Source: Sphingopyxis sp. MSC1_008 (lineage in GTDB: Bacteria > Pseudomonadota > Alphaproteobacteria > Sphingomonadales > Sphingomonadaceae). From it: a stretch of 64,000 bases of DNA. The stretch is from NCBI RefSeq assembly GCF_023197165.1, contig NZ_JALPRD010000008.1, positions 124,001 to 188,000 on the forward strand, written 5' to 3'. The position numbers were made by a program, and so were the translations under genes. Under the pieces are notes generated by a model. It was not told the origin of the DNA. It searched no databases and worked only from the letters and a program-made list of their open reading frames with translations. Shown one piece after another: positions 27,007-34,468 of the stretch. The first letter of the stretch is position 1; each line of letters opens with the position of its first letter.

Positions 27007-27918
27007 CTATGCGGTCTGCGTCAGTTCGTCGGCGATGATCGCGCGCAGCCAGCCGAGACCCGGATCGGCCTGCGCCGCCTGATGCCAGTAAAGATAGCTT
27101 CCGCCTTGTTCGACCGGCAGCGGCAGGTCGACGAGCTGCATGGGCCACATCGCGCCCAGCACCTCGGCATGCGATCGCGGCAGCGAAAACAGCATGTCCG
27201 ATGTGGCGACGATCTGCCACGCGGTGATCGCATGCTGGCAGCGCACCGCGACGCGCCGGGCGAGGCCCATGCGGCCGAGCGCCATATCCTCGATCCCCGG
27301 GCCATAGGGCCGCGATGTCGCGATGATATGTTCGAGCGCGAGATAGGTATCGAGATCGATCGCGCCGTCGACGCGCGGATGCCCCTTGCGCGCGACGACG
27401 ACGATGGGCTCGGTCCCGAGATAATGGCGCTGGAGCCGGTCGTCGGCGGGCAGCGCGACATCGAGCGCGAGGTCGAGGTCGCCGCTCGCGAGCATCATGA
27501 CGAGGTCGCGGCGGCGGAAGGTCACGCTCGCGAGCGCGACATGTGGCGCCTCGCGCCGGACGCGCGCGACAAGCGAGGAGAAGCGCGGCATCTCGCCCGA
27601 CAGGCGCACCCCGATGCGGAATTCGCGCGTCGCTTCGGCGGGGTCGAACGACGCGGCGGCATCGAGCGCCGCGTCGAGCCCGCGCAATGCCTCGCGCACC
27701 GGCCCTGCGATCGCGCGCGCCGCCGGGGTAGGGACCAGCCCATTGCCTTGCCGCACGAAGAGCGGGTCATCGAACTGCGCCCGCAGGCGTGTCAGGGCAT
27801 GGCTGATCGCCGGCTGCGACAGGTTCAGGTGGCGCGCCGCCGCCGACACGCCGCCCTTGACGAAGATCGCGTCGAATATCCGCAGCAGGTTGAGATCGAA
27901 TCTGGCGAGCTGCCGCAA
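27007..27918 (-). CDS. LysR family transcriptional regulator
   Basis: The N-terminal winged helix is FDLNLLRIFDAIFVKGGVSAAARHLNLSQPAISHALTRLR (split here: residues about 7-46), followed by a substrate-binding domain that fits the NodD/PcpR-like branch (FRIGVRLSGEMPRFSSLVARV). The 303-residue protein uses a TTG start at 27918, supported by a GAGGAGGA ribosome site four bases before it. It lies upstream of the acyl-CoA dehydrogenase gene on the same strand with a 95-base gap. The inducer is unknown. Confidence 0.92.
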   Translation of the reverse strand: MRQLARFDLNLLRIFDAIFVKGGVSAAARHLNLSQPAISHALTRLRAQFDDPLFVRQGNGLVPTPAARAIAGPVREALRGLDAALDAAASFDPAEATREFRIGVRLSGEMPRFSSLVARVRREAPHVALASVTFRRRDLVMMLASGDLDLALDVALPADDRLQRHYLGTEPIVVVARKGHPRVDGAIDLDTYLALEHIIATSRPYGPGIEDMALGRMGLARRVAVRCQHAITAWQIVATSDMLFSLPRSHAEVLGAMWPMQLVDLPLPVEQGGSYLYWHQAAQADPGLGWLRAIIADELTQTA

Positions 27919-28014
27919 GACGTCCTCCTCTGCGAAATCGGCGTGTGACGGATCATGGACCTAATCGCTAACGATGCGGAAGTGAACCCGGAGGCGTGGC
28001 GGCCCGCCCTCCGC

Positions 28015-29229
28015 TCAGGATGACGCGACCGTCATGCCGATCCGGACGCCTTCGAGGCCAAGCCACGCGGCCATCCGGTCGAGTTCGATCGCGAAACGCT
28101 CAAGGGTTTCGGCGGGCGCGCCCGGTTCGAGGGTGATCCGGTGCGCAAGCAGGACGCGGGCCTGACGGTCGGCCTTGAGATCGACGCGCGCCACCAGCGC
28201 GTCGTCCATCAGGAAGGGCAGAACATAGTAGCCATGAGTGCGCTTGTCCTGCGGGACATAGATTTCGATGCGGTAGCGGAAGCCGAACAGACGTTCGGTG
28301 CGGCTGCGCTCCCAGATCAGGGGATCGAAGGGGGCGAGCAGCGCCGCACCGGTCATGCGGCGGGGCAGGCGGGCGTCGCGGTGCATCCAGACCTTCTGGC
28401 TCCAGCCGTCGACCCGCGCGGGGATCAGGACGCCCGCCTCGGCCTCCGCGGCGATCGCATGATCGGCTTCGTCGGGCTTCAGGCGATAATAGTCGCGCAA
28501 GTCCGACGAGGTCGCGACGCCAAGCGCGCGGGCGCTCCGCTCGATCAAGGCGCGTTGCGCGCTTGCGGCGTCTGGCGTCGGCAGGTCGAGAACCGCCTTG
28601 GGCAACACGCGTTCGGGCAGGTCATACACCCGCGCAAAGCTGCCGCGGCGCGTCGCGGTGGTGATCCTGCCCGACCAGAACAGAAATTCGAGGGCGTGCT
28701 TTGTGTGGCTCCATTCCCACCAGCCGCTTTTGCTCGATCCATTCTCGAAATCGGCGGCCGCCAGCGGTCCTTCGGCGATGATCCGGTCGAGCACGGCCTG
28801 TGCTTCGAGGCGGTGCTCGCCCGCAAAGCGCTTCAAGGCCTGATAGCCGATCTCGCCCCGCTCGGCGCGCGCCATTCGCCAGCGGAGCAGCGGATGAAGA
28901 TCGAGCGGAAGGAGCGAGGCTTCATGCGCCCAATATTCGAACAGGCGCCGCTGGCGGGTGGGGCCCCAGGCATCGCGCTCGAGCAAAGTGCGATCATAGC
29001 CGCCAAGCCGCGAGAAGGCGGGAAGATAGTGCGCGCGCGCCAGAACGTTGACGCTGTCGATCTGGAAGAGCCCCAGACGGTCCAGCGATTTGCGCACATG
29101 GGCGACGGTCGGCTGTTCGGGGCGCCGGGCGCCGAAACCCTGCGCCGCGAGCGCGATCCGGCGCGCTTCCTTGAGAGAGAGGGTGATCGTCACGCGTGAA
29201 GGCTTGGCGCTGGCTTCGGAGAGCGTCAA
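28015..29229 (-). CDS. YcaQ/AlkX-type winged-helix DNA glycosylase
   Basis: The 404-residue protein matches the winged-helix family (HTH_42) that includes E. coli YcaQ, a glycosylase acting on alkylated bases and interstrand crosslinks. Near the N-terminus the catalytic QxD motif of the YcaQ-like branch is visible as Gln56-Ile57-Asp58 in LGLFQIDSVNVLARAHYL. Other family blocks are FEYWAHEASLLP and the C-terminal PFDPLIWERSRTERLFGFRYR. The start is TTG at 29229; a GTG at 29193 is an alternative, and neither has a clear ribosome site. Function in repair is inferred from the family. Confidence 0.85.
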   Translation of the reverse strand: MTLSEASAKPSRVTITLSLKEARRIALAAQGFGARRPEQPTVAHVRKSLDRLGLFQIDSVNVLARAHYLPAFSRLGGYDRTLLERDAWGPTRQRRLFEYWAHEASLLPLDLHPLLRWRMARAERGEIGYQALKRFAGEHRLEAQAVLDRIIAEGPLAAADFENGSSKSGWWEWSHTKHALEFLFWSGRITTATRRGSFARVYDLPERVLPKAVLDLPTPDAASAQRALIERSARALGVATSSDLRDYYRLKPDEADHAIAAEAEAGVLIPARVDGWSQKVWMHRDARLPRRMTGAALLAPFDPLIWERSRTERLFGFRYRIEIYVPQDKRTHGYYVLPFLMDDALVARVDLKADRQARVLLAHRITLEPGAPAETLERFAIELDRMAAWLGLEGVRIGMTVASS

Positions 29230-29247
29230 CCGTCGTTTTTCGGCTTC

Positions 29248-30021
29248 CTAACGCCGCTTGATACCGTAATCGATCCTGATCCGGACCCAGGCGCCGACCA
29301 GCGGCCGCCCGCCGAGCCGCGGAGGCCGCACCTGGAACGCCCAGGCCGCGGCGAGCACCGCGCGATTGATCTGCGATCCGTTCGGATATTCGTCGAGTCC
29401 GACGCAATCCTCGACGCGGTAATCGGGGGCGGTGCGGCAGGCGATCAGTCCCCAGCCGGGTCCGCTCGCGGTCGACAAATAGCCGCGGAGCTCGTCATCG
29501 CGCGGCTCGCGATACCAGGCGGCGGCATAGAGCGGCTCGCCATTGGGCGCCGTTCCCACCCGTTCGGTGTCGCGCGAAGAGGAGGAGCCTCCAACGTTGG
29601 GCGGCCCATAGACCGGTCCGGCGGGGGGACGCGGGGCGCTCTGGGGAATCGCCGGTGCAGGCGTTGGTATTTTCGGCGGGGGCAACGGTTCGGCGGCTTG
29701 CGCGGCCTTCGGTTGGGCGGGTTCCGACGGCGGCGGTTCCTGCGGTGCCGGCTGCGGCGACATGGGCTGTTCCTTGGTTCGCGCGGGCTCCGGCCTGCTC
29801 GGTTTGGGCGCTTCCTCCGAAATCTCGGTGGCCTCGAGGGTCACCACAGTGACGGGCGTCTCCTGAAAGTCAGGCTCCTCTTCGAAGCCCCAGGAGAGCA
29901 GCATGAGCAGCAGGAGCGCCGGAATCAGAACGGCCAGGCTTATGGCAAGCGTGCGGCGGCCCGCCCCGATGCTGAGCTGTTCGACGTAGAGAGTGGCTGG
30001 AACAGGGCTCAGCTGAAGCAA
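29248..30021 (-). CDS. TonB-like protein with proline-rich spacer
   Basis: A 257-residue protein with one N-terminal membrane segment (LAISLAVLIPALLLLMLLSWGF, about residues 25-46; 22 residues in total, split here for reading as LAISLAVLIPA plus LLLLMLLSWGF). A Pro/Glu/Ala-rich spacer follows at about 70-140. The C-terminal domain has two Cys (ACRTAPDYRVEDC) and ends VRPPRLGGRPLVGAWVRIRI, similar to TonB energy-transducer domains common in sphingomonads. It would couple ExbBD to outer-membrane receptors, but no exbB/exbD is nearby. The TTG at 30021 is weakly supported. It lies 18 bases before the glycosylase gene. Confidence 0.6.
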   Translation of the reverse strand: MLQLSPVPATLYVEQLSIGAGRRTLAISLAVLIPALLLLMLLSWGFEEEPDFQETPVTVVTLEATEISEEAPKPSRPEPARTKEQPMSPQPAPQEPPPSEPAQPKAAQAAEPLPPPKIPTPAPAIPQSAPRPPAGPVYGPPNVGGSSSSRDTERVGTAPNGEPLYAAAWYREPRDDELRGYLSTASGPGWGLIACRTAPDYRVEDCVGLDEYPNGSQINRAVLAAAWAFQVRPPRLGGRPLVGAWVRIRIDYGIKRR

Positions 30022-30129
30022 TCTTTGGTGTCGGCGTCCGCTGGTCAGGGTGCCCGGGGCTACAGGGGCGAGATAGTTGGGCGCCGGACCTTTGACAAGG
30101 GCGAGCGCCGTCCGATAAATGAAAAGGGC

Positions 30130-31431
30130 TCAGCGCGCGGGAAGGATGGCCGCGCGGCATTCGCCGAAACCGATCGGCACGAAACCGTCCGCCTCGGCGC
30201 TCGCGCGCATGATGATCTCGTCGCTATCCTCGAGGAAACCGCGCCGTTCGCCGTCGGGCAGTTGGATGGACTCCGACCCGCCGGTCGTCAGTTCGAGCAG
30301 GCTGCCGAACCCCTCGCGGTCGGGAGCCGAGATCGTCCCCGTGCCGAGCAGGTCGCCGGGGTTCAGGTTGCAGCCGTTCGAGGCGTGATGCGCGACGATC
30401 TGTGCGATCGTCCAGTACATGCTCGTCGCCGGGCCGCGGCTCAGGCGGAAAGGCTCGGCGCCCGCCGCACGCATGCCGGCGGTGAGAAGAAAGACGTCGA
30501 GCGTCACGCTGAGCGCACCATGCGCCTGATCATCGGCATCCCAGAGATAGGGCAGCGGCGCGGGATCGCCCTCGGGACGCGGTGGCTGCGCGATCCGAAA
30601 GGGTGCAAGCGCCTCGGTCGTGACCACCCACGGTGCAATGGTCGAATGGAAATTCTTGGCGAGGAAGGGGCCGAGCGGCTGATATTCCCATGCCTGGAAA
30701 TCGCGCGCCGACCAGTCGTTGAACAGCGACAGCCCGGCGATATGGCGCGCCGCCTCGCCGATCGCGATCGGTGCGCCCAGCGCATTACCGGCGCCGATCC
30801 ACACGCCAAGTTCGAGCTCATAGTCGAGCCGCTGCGTTGGTTCGAAAACCGGGTCGTCGGCCTCGGGCGGTTTGCGCTGGCCGCGCGGGCGGACGACGGG
30901 TTCGCCCGAGGGCCGCACCGACGAAGCGCGTCCGTGATAGCCGATCGGCACATATTTATAATTGGGTAGCAGCGGATTGTCGGGGCGGAACTGCCGCCCG
31001 ACGTTGTTCGCATGATGGATGCCGACATAAAAGTCGGTGTAGTCGCCTATCCGTGCGGGGAGGTGCATCGCGCAGCTTGCCGCCTCATGCAGCATCGGCG
31101 CCAGCTCGGCTGCACGCATGGGGTCCGACAGCATCGCGCTCAGCCGTTCGCGCAGCGCGCGGCGATCGGCCTGCGCGAGCGCCATCAGCGCGTTGAGCGT
31201 GTCGCCGTCGCAGGCGAGAGCGGCGCGCTCGGGCAGCAGGCCGGTGGCCGCGGCGGCGCGCAGGTCCAATATTGCGTCACCGATCGCGACGCCGGGGCGC
31301 GGGTCGCCGTCCTCGGGCGCAAAAATCCCGTAGGGCAGGTTCTGGACCGGAAAGTCGCGATGGCCGTTCGCCGATTCGACCCAGCTCGTCCGCGCCGGAT
31401 CGTGCGTCGCGTCGATTTGTGGGCGGGTCAC
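30130..31431 (-). CDS. fahA: Fumarylacetoacetase
   Basis: Last enzyme of tyrosine/homogentisate breakdown, cleaving fumarylacetoacetate to fumarate and acetoacetate. The 433-residue sequence has DFYVGIHHANNVGRQFRP, YKYVPIGYHGRASSV, the metal-binding DYELELGVWIG region, SLFNDWSARDFQAWEYQPLG and the late NLNPGDLLGTGTISAP. The GTG start overlaps the stop of the upstream aminotransferase gene (GTGA), so the two are translationally coupled. Hydroxyphenylpyruvate and homogentisate dioxygenases are not in the window. Confidence 0.95.
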   Translation of the reverse strand: MTRPQIDATHDPARTSWVESANGHRDFPVQNLPYGIFAPEDGDPRPGVAIGDAILDLRAAAATGLLPERAALACDGDTLNALMALAQADRRALRERLSAMLSDPMRAAELAPMLHEAASCAMHLPARIGDYTDFYVGIHHANNVGRQFRPDNPLLPNYKYVPIGYHGRASSVRPSGEPVVRPRGQRKPPEADDPVFEPTQRLDYELELGVWIGAGNALGAPIAIGEAARHIAGLSLFNDWSARDFQAWEYQPLGPFLAKNFHSTIAPWVVTTEALAPFRIAQPPRPEGDPAPLPYLWDADDQAHGALSVTLDVFLLTAGMRAAGAEPFRLSRGPATSMYWTIAQIVAHHASNGCNLNPGDLLGTGTISAPDREGFGSLLELTTGGSESIQLPDGERRGFLEDSDEIIMRASAEADGFVPIGFGECRAAILPAR

Positions 31432-32657
31432 GCGTGGCCGTTCAGGGCTTCGAGGTGCGGCCGGAGCGCGTGCGCAAAAACCGGCACCGTGTCGGCGCGC
31501 AAGCCTGCGATATTGATGCGTCCGTTCCCGGCCATGTAGATGCCATGCTCATCGCGCAGCGCCGCGACGGCTTCGAGTGTCAACGGCAGCATCGCGAACA
31601 TGCCGCGCTGGTCGGCGATCGCCGCCAGACGCGGGTGCGTTGCGGCGAGTGCCGCGCGCAAGCCATTCAGGCGCGCGCGCATCTTGTCGAGCTCGTCCCA
31701 CCAGTCGGCGCGCAGCGCGTCGTTCTCGAGGATCGTCCGGACGATCGCAGCGCCATGATCGGGCGGCATCGACCAGAGACTGCGTGCGAGCGAGAGCATG
31801 TTGGTGCGGACGCGCTCGGCGATCGCGCTATTCGCGGACAGCGCCCACAGCGCGCCGACGCGTTCGCGATAGAGGCCGAAATTCTTGTCGCAGCTATAGG
31901 CGACGAGCGCGGAGGGCAGCGCATCGAAGATCATCCGCGTCGCCGCCGCATCCTCGTCCAGCCCGTCACTCAGCCCCTGATAGGCGAGGTCGACGAAGGG
32001 GATCAGCCCGCGCGCCGCGCACAGATCGGCGACTACGCGCCATTGCTCCGGGGAGAAGGCGCTGCCGGTCGGGTTGTGACAGCAGCCATGGAGCAGCAGG
32101 ATGTCGCCCGAATGCGCATCGGCCAGGTCGTCCAGCATCGCATCGAAATCGATGCGGCCCGACGCCGCGTCATAGAAACGGTGGCTCCGCGTCGCCAGCC
32201 CCGCTTCGGCAAAGATCGGCGCATGGTTGGGCCAGGTCGGGGTGCCGATCCAGACCTGCGCTTCGCAGTTGGCGCGTGCGAGAAGGTCGGCGCCAAGGCG
32301 AAGCGCGCCCGTACCGCCGGGCGTCTGTACGCCGTTCAATCGTTCGACCGCCATCTTGTCGCCGAACACGATCCCGGCGAGCAGCGCGGTATAGGCGGCG
32401 TCGCCTTCGGCGCCGAGGTAGGATTTGGTGGCCTGCGTCTCGAGTAGCACCGCCTCAGCCGCCTTCACCGCGCGCATGATGGGTGTCTCCCCCGCATCGT
32501 CTCGAAACACGCCGACGCCGAGGTCGATTTTCTGTGGCCGGTTATCCGCCCCGTGCAGCGCGATGAGGCCGAGCAACGCGTCGGCGGGCTGGGCAGCCAG
32601 CGTGTCGAACGGCAGGCTGGTTGAGATGGAGCGGGCGGGCAGGGTGTCGAATGTCAT
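31428..32657 (-). CDS. tyrB: Aromatic amino acid aminotransferase (aspartate aminotransferase family)
   Basis: PLP enzyme of fold type I, 409 residues, with the Ia-subfamily pattern: DLGVGVFRDDAGETPIM, QTPGGTGALR, HGCCHNPTG, FVDLAYQGLSDG and the PLP lysine Lys258 in SCDKNFGLYRERVG. Coupling to fumarylacetoacetase and a divergent Lrp/AsnC regulator point to tyrosine or phenylalanine transamination as the first catabolic step, rather than aspartate metabolism. The ATG at 32657 has no strong ribosome site; the family core begins about 15 residues later at LPFDTLAAQPAD. Confidence 0.92.
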   Translation of the reverse strand: MTFDTLPARSISTSLPFDTLAAQPADALLGLIALHGADNRPQKIDLGVGVFRDDAGETPIMRAVKAAEAVLLETQATKSYLGAEGDAAYTALLAGIVFGDKMAVERLNGVQTPGGTGALRLGADLLARANCEAQVWIGTPTWPNHAPIFAEAGLATRSHRFYDAASGRIDFDAMLDDLADAHSGDILLLHGCCHNPTGSAFSPEQWRVVADLCAARGLIPFVDLAYQGLSDGLDEDAAATRMIFDALPSALVAYSCDKNFGLYRERVGALWALSANSAIAERVRTNMLSLARSLWSMPPDHGAAIVRTILENDALRADWWDELDKMRARLNGLRAALAATHPRLAAIADQRGMFAMLPLTLEAVAALRDEHGIYMAGNGRINIAGLRADTVPVFAHALRPHLEALNGHA

Positions 32658-32748
32658 GCGCGAGATATCGCAATAAATTGGTGAAAAATCTTCTCAAAGT
32701 GGATCAAATAGCGTGTTTTAAAGTGAATCTGTTTCAGATAATGCTGGG

Positions 32749-33231
32749 ATGATGAAAGAAATTGTCAAACCCGACCCGCTCGACCGCCGCATCCTCGGCG
32801 AATTGCAGCGCGATGGCGCGCAGAGCAATAGCGACCTTGCCGAGCGCGTGGGCAGCACGGGCCCGTCCTGCTGGCGCCGCGTCAGGTCGCTTGAGGCCGC
32901 TGGCGTGCTGACGAAGAATGTGTGGCTCGTCGACGCGGCGCGGGTCGGGCAGAGCGTCAACGTCCTCTGCAACATCCGGCTCAAGAGCCATTCGGCCGAA
33001 CATACCGCGATGTTCGAAAATTTTGTCCGGGACCAGGATCGCATCATGGAATGCCTGTCGATGTCGGGCGAGTGGGATTATCAGGTGCGTGTCGTCGCAA
33101 CCGGCGTCGCCGATTATGAAGAATTTCTGATGCACAGGCTGCTCAGGAACGAAGCGGTCGCCGCGGCCGCCTCGCACTTCGCACTCCGGGTGGTCAAATA
33201 TCAGACAGCCATCCCGCTTCCAGGCGAATGA
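32749..33231 (+). CDS. Lrp/AsnC family transcriptional regulator
   Basis: A 160-residue regulator with an AsnC-type helix-turn-helix (LDRRILGELQRDGAQSNSDL and GPSCWRRVRSLEAAGVL) and a C-terminal RAM ligand domain (SGEWDYQVRVVATGVADYEEF). It is divergent from tyrB-fahA across a 91-base AT-rich promoter region, so it probably senses an aromatic amino acid and controls that operon. It starts with two consecutive ATG codons; the first is used here. Confidence 0.93.
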   Translation: MMKEIVKPDPLDRRILGELQRDGAQSNSDLAERVGSTGPSCWRRVRSLEAAGVLTKNVWLVDAARVGQSVNVLCNIRLKSHSAEHTAMFENFVRDQDRIMECLSMSGEWDYQVRVVATGVADYEEFLMHRLLRNEAVAAAASHFALRVVKYQTAIPLPGE

Positions 33232-33348
33232 GCGTCTGCCGGCATCCATCGCTGCGAAGCCGCTTGTGAAAGCCGGCCGTCGGGCGTTAGGGGTGCGGCA
33301 TGGCCCAGCGCATCGATTCTCGCCATCAGTCACCACGCGACGCTGCGG

Positions 33349-34347
33349 GTGAGTAAAGGAAAGCCCGGCGACGGCGCGCGGCCGACGATGGCGGATGTGG
33401 CTCGCGAACTGGGTGTCGCGAAAATCACCGTTTCGCGCGCGCTGTCGAACCATTCGACGGTCAAAGACAGCACGCGCACGCTGATCCGCGAGACGGCCGA
33501 GCGCATGGGGTACCGGCTCAATGTGTCGGCGCGCAACCTGCGGCAACAGCGCACGCGGACGATCGCGGTCGTGATCGAAATGACGCCGTCGCACGAGCGA
33601 CTGATGAGCGAGCCCTATCCGTTGTTGCTGCTCGGCGGCATCCTCCAGGAACTGACCGCGGCGGGGCAGAATATGGTGCTCACCACCATCGACCTGTTTT
33701 CGGAAGCGCCGCCGTCGGCCGACGGCGTGATCCTGCTCGGGCAGGGGGTGCATGACGACGCCGCGGCCGTGATCGAGGCGACCGGGCTGCCCTACGTCGT
33801 GTGGGGCGCCGAACATGGTCCACCCGAACGGATCGTCGTCGGCAGCGACAATCGCGAGGGTGGGCGGCTGGCGGCCGAATATCTGCTTGGCCGTGGGTGC
33901 CGCCGCCTGCTGTTCCTCGGCGATGCCGAACATGGTGAGGCCGAGGATCGGCTGAGAGGGTTCGAGGCGGGGCTCGCGGGTTCGGAAGCAATGATCGCGG
34001 GCAACATTCCCTGCGCCTTCACACTCGCGGCCGGCCGCGAGGCGGTGGCGCCGCTGCTCGATGGGCAAAGCCTCGATTTCGATGGCATCTTTGCAAGCAG
34101 CGACGCGATTGCGATGGGTGCGATCGAGGCGTTGCAGGCGCGGGGGCGTGCGGTTCCCGGCGAAGTGTCGGTCGTCGGATTCGACGATTCACCGGGGGCG
34201 GCGCTTTTTTCGCCGCGCCTCACGAGCATCCGGCAGGACTGGGGCGTCGGGGGCGAACTGCTGGCGCAAAAGGTTCTCGACAAAGTGGCCGGGAAGGCGG
34301 TTGCGTCGCGCGCGATGCCCGTCGCGCTGATCGTCCGCGAAAGCTAG
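33349..34347 (+). CDS. LacI family transcriptional regulator
   Basis: A 332-residue repressor: N-terminal helix-turn-helix at about 14-60 (TMADVARELGVAKITVSRAL then the hinge MGYRLNVSARNLRQ), followed by a periplasmic-binding-like sugar domain (GVILLGQGVH, FDGIFASSDAIAMGAIEAL, VVGFDDSPGAALFSPRLTSI). The start is GTG at 33349. It directly precedes the GH65 phosphorylase fusion gene, separated by a region with a long inverted repeat, so it likely represses that operon until an alpha-glucoside or a derived sugar is present. Confidence 0.93.
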   Translation: MSKGKPGDGARPTMADVARELGVAKITVSRALSNHSTVKDSTRTLIRETAERMGYRLNVSARNLRQQRTRTIAVVIEMTPSHERLMSEPYPLLLLGGILQELTAAGQNMVLTTIDLFSEAPPSADGVILLGQGVHDDAAAVIEATGLPYVVWGAEHGPPERIVVGSDNREGGRLAAEYLLGRGCRRLLFLGDAEHGEAEDRLRGFEAGLAGSEAMIAGNIPCAFTLAAGREAVAPLLDGQSLDFDGIFASSDAIAMGAIEALQARGRAVPGEVSVVGFDDSPGAALFSPRLTSIRQDWGVGGELLAQKVLDKVAGKAVASRAMPVALIVRES

Positions 34348-34380
34348 GAAAACGGCGCTTCCTTTTGCGATGTGCCTTCG

Positions 34381-34433
34381 ATTTCCCTCAAATGGTATCG
34401 ATATCTTGACATCGATACCATTTTGAGGGAAAT
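34381..34433. promoter_or_regulatory. Long inverted repeat with TTGACA box, candidate LacI operator/promoter
   Basis: The arms at 34381-34402 and 34411-34433 are reverse complements except for one extra A, around an 8-base centre. The inner 12 bases of each arm (AATGGTATCGAT and its complement) match perfectly. A consensus TTGACA -35 box lies across the centre at 34406-34411. The element sits 35 bases before the GH65 fusion gene. The two GGTATCGAT-type half-sites suggest LacI-family repression by occlusion of the -35 box; the -10 box is not obvious. Confidence 0.65.
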
Positions 34434-34468
34434 CCTCGATCGAGAGCGAAGGCCGAGGAGTCTTCGCC

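Noticed and set aside
28141..29199. A 352-codon plus-strand frame over the YcaQ-like gene
   Set aside because: The minus-strand product has the family catalytic motif; the plus frame has none.
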